Source: an uncultured Oscillospiraceae bacterium (GTDB taxonomy: Bacteria; Bacillota; Clostridia; Oscillospirales; Acutalibacteraceae). From it: a DNA stretch of 64,000 bases. Under the pieces are notes generated by a model, which was not told the DNA's origin, did no database searches, and saw only the letters and a program-made list of their open reading frames with translations. The stretch is from assembly GCA_900540865.1 (NCBI GenBank), contig UQHH01000007.1, positions 12,003-76,002 on the forward strand. Reading direction: 5' to 3'. The translations under genes and the position numbers were made by a program. Of this stretch, positions 1 to 12,300 are shown one piece after another; positions within the stretch are counted from its first letter, which is position 1, and every line of letters starts with the position of its first letter.

Positions 1-1
1 G

Positions 2-931
2 CGTCCCGGCCGTTTCGACAGGCAGGTCGTCGTCGGCTACCCGGACATCAAGGGCAGGGAAGCCATCCTCAAGGTGCACGCGCGCAAAAAGCCGCTTGCG
101 CCCGACGTACGGCTCGACACCGTTGCAAAATCGACCGCGGGCTTTACAGGCGCGGACCTTGAAAACCTTCTGAACGAAGCAGCGCTGCTCGCCGCAAGGA
201 AGAGCAAAAAGGCTATCACAATGGAGGAAATTGGGGAAGCGACCATTAAGGTCGTCGTCGGCGCGGAGAAGAAAACGCGCGTCATGAACGAAAAGGAAAA
301 GAAGCTGACCGCTTACCACGAGGCGGGCCACGCCATTGCGTTCGAGGTCTGCGAAACGCAGGACAGCGTCCACCAGATTTCCATTATCCCGACCGGTATG
401 GCGGGCGGCTACACCATGCCGCTTCCGTCGGAGGATAAATCCTACCGTTCCTTACAGGAAATGGAAGAGAGTATTATCGTCGGTATGGGCGGACGCGTTG
501 CGGAAGCGCTCATTATGGGCGACATCTCGACAGGCGCGTCGAGCGATATTCAGAAAGCGACGCAGACGGCGCGCTCCATGGTTACCAAATACGGCATGAG
601 CAAGATTTTAGGCCCAATCGCCTATGGCGAAAGCGGCAACGAGGTCTTTATCGGCCGTGACATGGGCCATGTCAAGGATTATTCCGACGATACGGCCGCG
701 AAAATCGACGAAGAGGTTTTCCGTATCGTGACCGACAGCTACAATCGCTGTGAGGAAATCCTCAACGCGCATATGCCGCAGCTTCACGCGGTTGCCAAAT
801 TCCTCATCAAGCATGAGAAGATGGACCATGAGCAGTTTATGTCCGTTATGAACGGCACCTATGTGGAAGAGCCGGAGGAGGAAGAAATTCCCACCATACA
901 GGACGATTCCACCGGCGAAATCAATCATTGA
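2..931 (+). CDS. ftsH: FtsH ATP-dependent zinc metalloprotease, C-terminal part (5' truncated by window edge)
   Basis: Membrane-anchored AAA+ protease that degrades misfolded membrane proteins and short-lived regulators. The open frame runs in from base 2 without a start. It begins with the end of the AAA module (RPGRFDRQVVVG, then GFTGADLENLLNEAALLAAR), followed by the M41 peptidase domain with the zinc motif HEAGH in TAYHEAGHAIAFEV. The tail is acidic (EEPEEEEIP), as usual for FtsH. The N-terminal membrane segments and Walker A lie upstream of the window. A strong terminator follows, so uvrA downstream is probably a separate unit. Identity is certain; only completeness is unknown. Confidence 0.97.
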   Translation, partial: RPGRFDRQVVVGYPDIKGREAILKVHARKKPLAPDVRLDTVAKSTAGFTGADLENLLNEAALLAARKSKKAITMEEIGEATIKVVVGAEKKTRVMNEKEKKLTAYHEAGHAIAFEVCETQDSVHQISIIPTGMAGGYTMPLPSEDKSYRSLQEMEESIIVGMGGRVAEALIMGDISTGASSDIQKATQTARSMVTKYGMSKILGPIAYGESGNEVFIGRDMGHVKDYSDDTAAKIDEEVFRIVTDSYNRCEEILNAHMPQLHAVAKFLIKHEKMDHEQFMSVMNGTYVEEPEEEEIPTIQDDSTGEINH

Positions 932-951
932 TTTATCAGGGATAAAGAGGC

Positions 952-984
952 AACGGGACGGGGGCTTGCCCCCGCCCCGTTTTT
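952..984 (+). terminator. Rho-independent terminator of ftsH
   Basis: Thirteen-position stem with one mismatch (952-964 with 969-981), four-base loop and a run of five T. It lies 21 bases after the ftsH stop. Confidence 0.9.
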
Positions 985-1016
985 AAAACAAGAGGGATAT
1001 AGGAAAAAGGGTTCAG

Positions 1017-3854
<2,838 letters not shown>

Positions 3855-3899
3855 TGCTTCTCCGGCCCGTCGGCAAGGTACTAGGGAAGGAGCTTACTG

Positions 3900-4568
3900 A
3901 TGTGCAATCCATCCGCTTTTTGCGCAAATGAATACGACGGACAAATCAAACAGACGCTCCCTTTTTATGAGGAATTTTATAATCAGGCCGCGGATACCGT
4001 GGCGGCAATGGGAAAAACAGGCGTTTCCTGGCTGGACGCCGGCTGCGGAACAGGTAAAATGGCGGAAACCGCATACCGGCAGCTCGAAATCAGCCGGTTT
4101 GTGTTCTGCGATATTTCACGGGAGATGCTCCAAACGGCAAAGGAAAGGTTTTCCTCTTTTCCCGGCGCTCAATTCATTTTGTGCCCGGCACAGGAGCTTG
4201 CTTTTCATGAGGAATTCGACGTGGCGACGGCAATCCAGGTCAACCATTATGGAAGCCGTGAAGACAGGCGCCGCGCGGTAAAAAACTGTTTTAACGCGCT
4301 CAAAAGCGGCGGGCTGTTCCTTACCTTTGAAAACTTTGCGCCTTACAGCCAAATGGGGAAAGAGCTGTATCTGGAAAGATGGCGGCGCTTCCAGCTGGAA
4401 AGCGGCAGGAGCGCCGCGCAAAGCAGCGCGCATATTGAGCGGTACGGCAATGCGTATTTTCCCATCACGATAACAGAGCATCTGGAGCTTCTGAGAGAAT
4501 GCGGCTTCCGCTGCGCGGAGCTGTTCTGGGCTTCCTATATGCAGGCTGGACTGCTTGGAATAAAATAG
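3900..4568 (+). CDS. Class I SAM-dependent methyltransferase
   Basis: Small methyltransferase of unknown substrate (222 residues). The SAM-binding glycine loop is visible as WLDAGCGTGKMAETA, followed by the acidic strand FCDISREML and the post-II motif region ATAIQVNHYG. A good ribosome binding site (AGGGAAGGAG) precedes ATG 3900. It follows uvrA by about 45 bases and has no clear operon partner. The fold is clear; the substrate cannot be read from the sequence, so a specific name would be a guess. Confidence 0.85.
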   Translation: MCNPSAFCANEYDGQIKQTLPFYEEFYNQAADTVAAMGKTGVSWLDAGCGTGKMAETAYRQLEISRFVFCDISREMLQTAKERFSSFPGAQFILCPAQELAFHEEFDVATAIQVNHYGSREDRRRAVKNCFNALKSGGLFLTFENFAPYSQMGKELYLERWRRFQLESGRSAAQSSAHIERYGNAYFPITITEHLELLRECGFRCAELFWASYMQAGLLGIK

Positions 4569-4664
4569 AAGCTTTGGGCGGCGGTGATTTACTGCGTCGT
4601 TAGGGAAAAAATGCGGGATTATAAGGCGTAATATGGAAAATCAATCGATAACGGGTGAGCGTCC

Positions 4665-4808
4665 ATGAAAATTTTAAGTCTCACGTTGTACATTGTGGGA
4701 ATATGCTTTTGTATCGCGGGAATTACAGGGCATTTCCCGGCGTTTGCCGGAGCGGCGCTGAGCTTTTTTGCGGCTACGATGATTATTGTAAGGCAGGCAA
4801 AAAAGTAA
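4665..4808 (+). CDS. Small hydrophobic membrane peptide (47 aa)
   Basis: A 47-codon frame starting MKILSLTLYIVGICFCIAG and ending MIIVRQAKK. It has two hydrophobic stretches (about residues 3-20 and 25-42) split by GHFPAFAG, so it would form a two-helix hairpin in the membrane with a basic tail. GGGTGAG lies about six bases before the ATG, supporting translation. No family recognised. It is short, and the only evidence is composition plus the ribosome binding site. Confidence 0.5.
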   Translation: MKILSLTLYIVGICFCIAGITGHFPAFAGAALSFFAATMIIVRQAKK

Positions 4809-4925
4809 TAGCACGCAGAGGCCACACTGGGCGGCCATACGAATTACCTTTATGGAGGTAATTGCTTCCGCTATATGGCTCTGATTATTCAAAAAGCCAC
4901 CGAAACTTATACGGGAATATATAAA

Positions 4926-4953
4926 GCCCCGCAACGCTTGCACGTTGCGGGGC
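4926..4953 (-). terminator. Terminator of the alkaline phosphatase gene
   Basis: Perfect 11-bp GC-rich inverted repeat (4926-4936 with 4943-4953) with a six-base loop. On the minus strand it is followed by a T-rich stretch, so it ends transcription from the minus-strand phosphatase gene. Confidence 0.85.
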
Positions 4954-4982
4954 CTTCATATCAGTGCTTATAAAAAATCGCC

Positions 4983-6206
4983 TTATGCCGCCGCGCTGGA
5001 AGACGGATATTCGCGGCTCTGTTTTAACACGCGCTTCATCATTTTGGCAACGTCGGTGTTGTCGATAAGCTCCTTATCGAACAGCGAATTGGCCTGCGCG
5101 CCCGCTGCGAAAATGCCGACGGGGGTGCTGGTGTGTTCGCCGCCAGAGGTGAACAGGTCGCTCGTCAGGTCTTTTGCGGCCGCGCCTTCAGGAACCTCAA
5201 CGCCGCCCGTTTCATGGTCGGCCGTTACGATGACGAGCGTGCCCGGATGCTTGGAAGCATAATCAAGCACCGTGTCGATTGCGTGGTCGAACACCTTCAT
5301 TTCATTTAAGGTCGCGTCCATGTCGAGCAGCGCCGCGCGCGTGTCGATGTCGGAGCCTTCGACCATCAGGAAAAAGCCGTTGTCGTTTTCAAGCAGTTCA
5401 AGCGCTTTTTTTGTTTCTGTCTCGAGTGACGGCTTGTAGCCCGCGAGGATGTTCTCATACCGGAACATGCCGAGCACCTTTTTGCCGGGCTTGAGCGCGT
5501 CGAGCTCAGCGGGTGTGGAAACATAGGTGTAGTCGCGCTCTTCAACGAGCTTTTTCACGCCTTTTCTGTAAAACTGCTGTCCGCCGCCGAGCATCACGTC
5601 AATATCGGCTTTCAGCTGCTGGCCCAAAATCTGCATAAAGGCGTCGCGGTTTCCCACGTGCGCCGTAAAGCCCGCGGGCGTTGCGTGCGCCACGTGCTCG
5701 GTTACGGCAAAGCCTACCTTCATGCCGTAGCCCTTCGCGACCTCCGTAATACTCTCCACCGGGTCGTTGTCCTTATCCACGCCGATATATTTGTTGTACG
5801 TCTTGACGCCGCAGGCGAGCGCCGTCGCGGCGGCCGCACTGTCGGTCGTGCCGGTCAGGGAGTCGGTCGTAACCCGCGCCGTATAGGGCATAGCGGCGGT
5901 TGCGAATTTGCCGCCCTTCTGGATTTCCGCGCACTTGATGGTGTTTAAGCCCATACCGTCGCCAATCATCAAAATAATGTTCTTAACAGGCACGTTGGTC
6001 TCGAGCTTGTATTCTTTAAATTCCGCGTAGGTAAGGTTTTTGTCCTTTACGTCGTCGGGATTTTCCGTCGTTGTCTCCGTTGCCTGCGCGGATGACGAAT
6101 CCGCCTGGGAGGCGTTTGCGGGCTGCGGGCTGCTGTCGCAGGAGGCAAGCGCCGCCGCGCTCAAAACGATGAGCGCCGAGAGAATGATTGCCAATGCTTT
6201 CTTCAT
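4983..6206 (-). CDS. phoA: Alkaline phosphatase, predicted lipoprotein
   Basis: Secreted metal-dependent phosphomonoesterase (407 residues). The N-terminus has a lipoprotein signal with lipobox ALASC, followed by a Ser/Gln/Ala/Thr-rich linker, so the enzyme should be anchored outside the membrane. Family motifs are all present: LMIGDGMG (metal ligand Asp), DSAAAATA (nucleophile Ser), MVEGSDIDTRA, and VTADHETGG (metal ligands Asp and His). GGAAGGAAAG precedes the ATG. It lies 47 bases after the HAD phosphatase gene on the same strand, so the two probably share a transcript. No Pho box could be judged by eye. Confidence 0.95.
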   Translation of the reverse strand: MKKALAIILSALIVLSAAALASCDSSPQPANASQADSSSAQATETTTENPDDVKDKNLTYAEFKEYKLETNVPVKNIILMIGDGMGLNTIKCAEIQKGGKFATAAMPYTARVTTDSLTGTTDSAAAATALACGVKTYNKYIGVDKDNDPVESITEVAKGYGMKVGFAVTEHVAHATPAGFTAHVGNRDAFMQILGQQLKADIDVMLGGGQQFYRKGVKKLVEERDYTYVSTPAELDALKPGKKVLGMFRYENILAGYKPSLETETKKALELLENDNGFFLMVEGSDIDTRAALLDMDATLNEMKVFDHAIDTVLDYASKHPGTLVIVTADHETGGVEVPEGAAAKDLTSDLFTSGGEHTSTPVGIFAAGAQANSLFDKELIDNTDVAKMMKRVLKQSREYPSSSAAA

Positions 6207-6253
6207 GGTTCTTTCCTTCCTTTATTATGATGATAGGAGCTGCATAAAAAGCA

Positions 6254-6811
6254 TCAGTCCCAGTCTGTAAGCCTGTCGCCCGCAACGAGAAAGGCGCTTG
6301 CCGCGATGTCGCGCAGCGGGCGGTCGCTCTGGGAATCTGAATAAAACGCGTCGATTTGCCCCTGCGGAAACATCTCGTAAAAACGGCGGACCTTTTCCGT
6401 TCCATGACAATTAACGCCCGAGTACACCCCCGTTATGGGGTCGACCTCGGACGCAATTAAAAAACGCACCCCGAGCTCAGCGCAGACCGGTTCGAGCAGA
6501 AACCGCGGGGAAGCGGAGATAATCACGTCGTCCTCCCGCTTCTGACGCAAATACCACGGTTTAATTTTATGGCGGTTTTTGCCCCAAAATGCGGGTACGT
6601 CCCTTTGAACGTCCACGCAGGTTAAAAACGTGTACATTTTCTGCTTGAACTGTGTTTTCGTGCAGCTTTTTGAAATATAGTGCGAAAAAGCGCCCGACAG
6701 GGCGTTCGGCACATATTTCAGCATCTCTGGGTGTTTGGTTAGAGAATACAAATAAAAATCCCTGGTGCTGTCGCCGTCATATATCGTTTTGTCGAAGTCG
6801 TAAACGTTCAC
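6254..6811 (-). CDS. HAD superfamily phosphatase (SerB-like, family IB)
   Basis: Cytosolic phosphohydrolase of 185 residues. HAD motif I is at the very N-terminus (VYDFDKTIYDGDST), where the first Asp is the nucleophile. Motif II is in IISASP, and the acidic motif III/IV region is AFYSDSQSDRPL. The cap region resembles phosphoserine phosphatase-like hydrolases, but the substrate is not evident. GTG start at 6811 with GGTGGT upstream. First gene of a two-gene unit with the alkaline phosphatase; it has its own promoter at 6841-6869. Confidence 0.88.
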   Translation of the reverse strand: MNVYDFDKTIYDGDSTRDFYLYSLTKHPEMLKYVPNALSGAFSHYISKSCTKTQFKQKMYTFLTCVDVQRDVPAFWGKNRHKIKPWYLRQKREDDVIISASPRFLLEPVCAELGVRFLIASEVDPITGVYSGVNCHGTEKVRRFYEMFPQGQIDAFYSDSQSDRPLRDIAASAFLVAGDRLTDWD

Positions 6812-6840
6812 ATTACCACCAGAATTCCTATTATTGTCTT

Positions 6841-6869
6841 ATTATAATATCGATTACAGATTTTTACAA
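6841..6869 (-). promoter_or_regulatory. SigA-type promoter for the HAD/alkaline phosphatase unit
   Basis: On the minus strand TTGTAA (6864-6869) and a perfect TATAAT (6841-6846) are separated by 17 bases, about 30 bases before the GTG start of the HAD gene. Confidence 0.7.
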
Positions 6870-6964
6870 GGCAAAAAGCTGTTAAAATTTACAATTAGTT
6901 AATTTTAATCGCCGGAAAGTATTGTAGAATAAGAAAAGAAAATAATAAAAGGGAGAAAATTTTT

Positions 6965-7912
6965 TTGTTCGGATATATCAAGCCCTACCAGCCGGATTTG
7001 CGCATTAAGGAATATGAAGCGTACAAGGGTGTATATTGCGGGCTGTGCAAGCGCCTCGGCAAGGACTACGGGATACTCTCCCGTTTTATCCTGAGCTACG
7101 ACTGCACGTTTTACGCAATGGTGCGCGTAAGCCTCATGGGCGAATGCCCCGGCTTCGAACAGGGCAGGTGTACGTTCAACCCGCTGAAAAAATGCACCTT
7201 CTGTAAAGGCTCGCAGGATACGCTCAGGGAGGCGGCGGCGCTCAGCGTCGTAACGTTTTACTACAAGCTGCTCGACGACATCGCGGACGATTCCTTTTTG
7301 AAAGCGCTTTTTAAATGGCTGCTAAAGCCCATAGCGGGCCGCTGGCGCAAAAAGGCGCTGAAAGAATTTTCTCCGCTCGACGAAATCGTTTCCCAGATGC
7401 TTCGGGAACAGCTTGAGGCGGAGCGAACGCCCGAATGCTCTCTCGACCGTGCGGCCGACCCTACGGCGCGCATGATGCGGCAGCTCATGGGGCGCATGGC
7501 GGAAAATGAAACACAGCGGAAGGTTTACTCCCATTTTGGCTATTATCTGGGGAAATGGATTTATTTAATCGACGCCGCGGACGACATGGAGAAGGACAAA
7601 AAAAGCGGGAGCTTTAACCCGTTTCTAAAGGAGCTTGAGGAAAGGCGGGCGCCTCTTACAAAAGAGGAGGAAAGCCGGTACTGCAACGAGGTTTTGAACT
7701 GTAACGTCAGTATGATGCTTTCTGCCTTTCACCTGATGGAGCTTCATGTGTTCCGGGAAATCATCGAAAATATCACAGGGCCGGGAATCGCTCAGATGCA
7801 GAAAAAAGTTTTGTTCGATAAACGGGAGGTTGCTCCCGAACAAATTAGGGAAGAAAAGTTGGAAGAACCGGCGCCGTCCGCAAACGGTACGGATACCGGT
7901 ATAAAGGGGTAA
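6965..7912 (+). CDS. DUF5685-like family protein
   Basis: 315-residue protein of unknown function. It opens with MFGYIKPYQPDLRIKEYEAY and has cysteines in YCGLCKRLGKDYG and CTFNPLKKCTFCKG, a pattern I associate with the DUF5685 family of Clostridia. A helical middle follows, with charged patches DDIADD and DAADDMEKDKKSG, reminiscent of metal-binding helical bundles. TTG start at 6965 behind AAGGGAGA. It sits nine bases upstream of a J-domain gene, so the two are almost certainly co-transcribed. The family name is from memory; the biochemical role is unknown. Confidence 0.75.
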   Translation: MFGYIKPYQPDLRIKEYEAYKGVYCGLCKRLGKDYGILSRFILSYDCTFYAMVRVSLMGECPGFEQGRCTFNPLKKCTFCKGSQDTLREAAALSVVTFYYKLLDDIADDSFLKALFKWLLKPIAGRWRKKALKEFSPLDEIVSQMLREQLEAERTPECSLDRAADPTARMMRQLMGRMAENETQRKVYSHFGYYLGKWIYLIDAADDMEKDKKSGSFNPFLKELEERRAPLTKEEESRYCNEVLNCNVSMMLSAFHLMELHVFREIIENITGPGIAQMQKKVLFDKREVAPEQIREEKLEEPAPSANGTDTGIKG

Positions 7913-7921
7913 TAAAAGGTT

Positions 7922-8557
7922 ATGCAGCAGGATCCATATCAGGTTTTGGGTGTTTCCAGGGAAGCCACTGAAGAAGAAATCAAGACGGCTTACCGGAATC
8001 TTGCAAAAAAATATCATCCGGACAATTACACGGACACGCCGCTTTCAGACGTTGCTTCTGAAAAAATGAAGGAAGTCAACGAGGCGTACGACACCATCAT
8101 GAACGCACGCAGAAACGGCGGCAGCGCGGGGAATCCGGGCGGCGGCTACGGCTATTACAACGCGAACCCGGGGTATGGCTCGTCCTCGAAGTACTCCGAC
8201 GTCAGGGTGCTCATCCAGACCGGCCGCCTTGCCGACGCGGAGCAGATTCTCGACGGGGTGCCCGCCCAGGGGCGCGACGCGGAATGGCATTTCCTAAAAG
8301 GCACAATCATGCTCAAAAAAGGCTGGACGGAAGAGGCGTATAAGCACATGCAGACTGCGTGCTCTATGGACCCGGGCAACGGGGAGTACCGGCAGGCGAT
8401 GGGCTACGTCCAGAGCAGAAGAGGCGGCGCCTACGGCGGCTATAATACCCAGCAGCCGGTCGGCGGCGGATGCTCTACCTGCGACTTGTGCTCAGGCCTT
8501 TGCTGTGCGGACTGCTGCTGCGAATGCATGGGCGGGGATTTGATTCCCTGCTGCTAA
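7922..8557 (+). CDS. J-domain protein with cysteine-rich tail
   Basis: 211 residues. An N-terminal J domain (QDPYQVLGVSREATEEEIK, HPD at residues 32-34) should stimulate a DnaK/Hsp70. A Gly/Tyr/Asn-rich linker follows, then a TPR-like helical repeat (VLIQTGRLADAEQILDG, WHFLKGTIMLKKGWTEEAY). The last ~28 residues hold eleven cysteines (CSTCDLCSGLCCADCCCEC...). It lacks the DnaJ G/F, zinc-finger and C-terminal domains, so it is a specialised J protein and not DnaJ itself. Paired with the DUF5685-like gene just upstream; a terminator follows directly. Confidence 0.88.
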   Translation: MQQDPYQVLGVSREATEEEIKTAYRNLAKKYHPDNYTDTPLSDVASEKMKEVNEAYDTIMNARRNGGSAGNPGGGYGYYNANPGYGSSSKYSDVRVLIQTGRLADAEQILDGVPAQGRDAEWHFLKGTIMLKKGWTEEAYKHMQTACSMDPGNGEYRQAMGYVQSRRGGAYGGYNTQQPVGGGCSTCDLCSGLCCADCCCECMGGDLIPCC

Positions 8558-8570
8558 TGAAGAAAAGCGA

Positions 8571-8596
8571 GGGAACGTGAAAGCGTTCCCTTTTTT
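8571..8596 (+). terminator. Terminator after the J-domain gene
   Basis: Seven-bp perfect stem (8571-8577 with 8584-8590), six-base loop, then six T. It overlaps the upstream GTG candidate of the next frame, which argues for the ATG 8613 start of that gene. Confidence 0.85.
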
Positions 8597-8612
8597 ATGG
8601 AGGAATGTCGCG

Positions 8613-9152
8613 ATGAACAAAAGCTTCAAGGTGGCGCTCGGCGGCGTAATGGCCGCGCTCAGCCTGGTGGTTATGCTCCTGACCGGGTTTATCCCAATAG
8701 GCACCTACGCGTGTCCCGCTCTTGCGGGCATCCTTTTAATCGTCATCGTCATTGAGCTCGGCGCGAAATGGGCCTGGGCCGTGTTCGTGGTCATTTCCCT
8801 CCTGTCCCTGTTCTTCGCGGGGGACAAGGAGGCCGCCTTGTATTTCGTCATGTTTTTCGGCTTTTACCCCATTCTCAAGGCAAGGATTGAATCGCTTACG
8901 AAAAAGTGGCCGCAGCGTATTTTAAAGCTTGCGGTGTTCAACGCCAGTATGGTCGCCGCGTTTTTCCTTGCGCTCTATGTGTTTTCCGTACCTGCCGATG
9001 AATTCGTTATTTTCGGTGTTTACGTCCCGCTTTTGTTTTTGCTTGCGGGCAATGTGTTCTTCATCGTCTATGACATAGCGGTTACAAGGCTTATCGTCTT
9101 GTATGTCCACGCGTGGCGGAAGCATTTGTTTAAGGGAATCAGAAAGCAATAA
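8613..9152 (+). CDS. Polytopic membrane protein, possibly ECF S-component-like
   Basis: About 179 residues with five or six hydrophobic segments, starting MNKSFKVALGGVMAALSLVV. The opening MAALS.VV..LTGFIP and the overall size resemble the substrate-binding S components of ECF vitamin transporters, but no diagnostic substrate motif is visible, so this is only a suggestion. ATG 8613 has GGAGG about eight bases upstream; a longer in-frame start at 8577 lies inside the preceding terminator and is unlikely. No ATPase genes are adjacent. Confidence 0.7.
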   Translation: MNKSFKVALGGVMAALSLVVMLLTGFIPIGTYACPALAGILLIVIVIELGAKWAWAVFVVISLLSLFFAGDKEAALYFVMFFGFYPILKARIESLTKKWPQRILKLAVFNASMVAAFFLALYVFSVPADEFVIFGVYVPLLFLLAGNVFFIVYDIAVTRLIVLYVHAWRKHLFKGIRKQ

Positions 9153-9231
9153 AATTTATGTCAATTTTGTAATAAATCGAGGGCGTTTTCTTGTCATATC
9201 CACCTAAATTACAAAGAGTATAGTTTAAAAC

Positions 9232-9260
9232 TTGTCATTTTTTGAATCGGATAGTATAAT
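9232..9260 (+). promoter_or_regulatory. SigA-type promoter for the secreted lysozyme gene
   Basis: TTGTCA (9232-9237) and perfect TATAAT (9255-9260) with a 17-base spacer. The ATG follows about 65 bases later. Confidence 0.75.
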
Positions 9261-9326
9261 AAAGCTTGAACCTTAATTTTGTTTTTCCGCGCGGACGCGG
9301 GAAAATTCAAGGAAAGGAGCGCCAAA

Positions 9327-12300
9327 ATGCTATCCAATTCAAAACCCGCACAAACGGGACATAAATCTTACATAAAAGTAATCTCTGTTATCTGTTCTTT
9401 TACTATTTTACTATCTGTATTTGCAATTGGCATGACGGGGGTGTCAGCCGCGTCGGGCAGTACGGTAAAAACGACGGCGGCGCTCAACCTGCGCAGCGGT
9501 GCGGGCACGTCGTATTCATCGGTCTGCCTGATGGAAAAGGGCTGGACCGTCTCGCTTTTGGCGGACAGCTCGAAGGGCTTTATCAAGGTAAAGGCGCAGA
9601 ACGGGAAGACGGGCTACTGCAGCACCGATTTTATTTCCGTCAAGAACGGGCTCGACGGTATGAAGGTCACGGCAAGGACGACCGATTACCTCAATCTGCG
9701 CAGCGGCGCCGGGACAAGCTATTCCTCGCTCGAGGTACTCAGTGACGGAGTGGACACGACCGTGCTTGACAATACCGACAACGTATGGATAAAGGTCAAA
9801 GCGAAAAGCGGTAAGACCGGCTACATTTCCAGGGATTATGCGACGGTAAACGTCACGCTGTCAAAGGATGAGGACGACGTGGGCGGCAGTGTCGGCGACG
9901 AGCCCACCAAGTCGAATACGGCGCATCCCGGCTGGTTTGAAAATTCAATCGCGGACAATATTGTTGGGGGGAATTCCTCCAATAACACATATAACGGCAG
10001 CTTGTATCTGTCAGACACAGCGCTTTCCCTGGAAGAAGGGGACAGCAAAAACCTGACGGCGTTTCTTTCTAGCGTTGCGGGGGCGCAGACTTCGGTTAAT
10101 TGGAAAAGCTCAAATCCTTCCGTTGTGTCAGTCAATTCGGCAGGGCAGCTCAAGGCGCTCTCTAAGGGCGTTTCGACCATTACGGCGGCGCTTATGGGCT
10201 CCGGCAAAACGGCCTCCTGCAAGGTGACGGTATCGGGCCAGAAGACGCAGAGCGTCACACTTTCCCCAACGTCTGTTACGCTGTCAAAGGGCAGCACAAA
10301 AATTCTCATGGCCTCCACGACTCCGGCGGGCGGCGCGGTAAGCTGGTCGACGAGCAGCCCGTCCGTCGCCTCGGTCAACGCATCAGGCCTTGTTACCGCG
10401 GTTTCCGCGGGTACGGCGGTCATTACGGCGAAAGCTACAGACGGCGGCGGTGCCTACGCTGCCTGTACGGTGACGGTTACCAACACAAAGTACGTGCAGA
10501 GCGTCACCCTCAATACATACGCAATCAAATGGCCGGTCGGCAGAACGGGAAGCTACAAGCCTACCGTATCGCCTTCCGACGCGACGAATAAAAACGTAAC
10601 CTGGAAATCGAGCAATACTTCCGTCGCGACGGTTTCTTCAGCGGGCCTGCTAAAAGCGGTCGGCCCCGGCACGGCAACGATTACCTGTACGGCTGCCGAC
10701 GGCGGCGGGGCAAAGGCTTCCTGCCAGGTGACGGTATACCAGCCGGTCACATCGATTACGCTCAACAGCTCGAGCCTTAGCTGGAGCGTGGGAAAAACAG
10801 GCAGCCTGAAGGCATCGGTCTCCCCAAGCAACGCGACGAATAAAAACGTAACGTGGAAGTCGAGCAATACTTCCGTCGCGACGGTTTCCTCAGCGGGCGC
10901 CGTAACAGCGGTTGGCGCGGGCACGGCGACGGTCACGTGTACGGCGGCTGACGGCAGCGGCGTCTCTGCAAGCTGTACCGTCAAGGTCAGCGCCGCGGAT
11001 ACCATCAGCAGCATCCTGCTTACCTCTACGGCGTCCTCCATTTATACGGGGAACCACGCTTATATCAAAGCGTCCACAACGCCCGCCAATCAAACAGTCA
11101 ATTATTCGAGCAGCAATACGTCTGTCGCCACCGTCACGCAAAGCGGCGTTGTTACGGGCGTTTCCGCGGGCAAGGCGGTCATTACCGTCAAGGACCCGAA
11201 AAGCTCGGTGAAAAATACCTATACCATTACGGTCGTTTCATCGCCCGGCGGCGTTTCGCTTTCCAATGCGACAGCCTCCGTAGCGGCGGATAAAACCTTC
11301 TACCTGAAAAGCTATACCTCAGGCACAAGCTTTAAGAGCAGCGATACCGCCGTAGCGTCCGTCAGCTCGAAGGGCTTTGTTTACGCAAAAAAGGCCGGAG
11401 TTGCGATTATAACAGCCAGCGCGAACGGTAAGGTGAAAACGTGCGCGGTTACGGTAACAGCCGCAGCGCCCGTGCGCTTTGCGTATACCTCCCCGAACTC
11501 CGCCGCGCTTGGCGATACGGTCTCCTTCTACGCGATTACAGACAAAACGCGCGACGGCGCGAAATTCAATTTTACCGTAAACGGCAAGGCGTATTCCATT
11601 GCGGCGACAAGCAAAACGACCGATTCTTCCGGCAGCCATTATATCTGGAAGGGCTCTATGAAATTCAGTAATTCCGGTACGTTTTCCGTTACGGCCTATA
11701 CGAGCAAAAACGGCGTATGGTCAACCTGTTCGGACGGCAAGACGTCGGTGTTCGTGTCAAATGTTTCGAGCGCGAATACCGTATCGCTCAACGAACGGCG
11801 CGCAAGCGACGGCCTGCTGCGGCTCAACGCGGACTATGAGGGCTTTTTAAGCGCCGTGACGGACGACCCGCTCGTGTCGGACGCGCCGACGCTCGGCTAT
11901 GGAAAGGTCGTTACGGCGGGCGAGCAGTTCTATAACAATATCTCAAAGGATGAGGCGTACGCTTATCTCGTCCAAACGATGAACGGCAGCTCCTACACAA
12001 GCGCCGTCAATAATTTCATGCGCTCGAACAACGTAAAATTCAACCAACAGCAGTTTGACGCGCTCGTTATGATGGTGTATAATCTTGGGGCGGGCGTATT
12101 GGGCGATTCCGACGTCAAGCGCGTTTTGCTCGACTGTGTGGAATCCGGCTCGACCGCGCCTACAGGCTCGACCGCGTATGTCAACTCGTCCGACGGGCTG
12201 ATGCTGCGCACCGGGCCGGGAACAGGCTATAACATCATTACCGTAATGACCTATAACACAAAGGTTACGGTGGTTGAAAAAACGACGAGCAGCTGGTACA

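Noticed and set aside
4655..4861. 68-codon plus-strand frame overlapping the small membrane peptide
   Set aside because: The other frame (4665-4808) has a better start context and a clear two-helix hydrophobic pattern.
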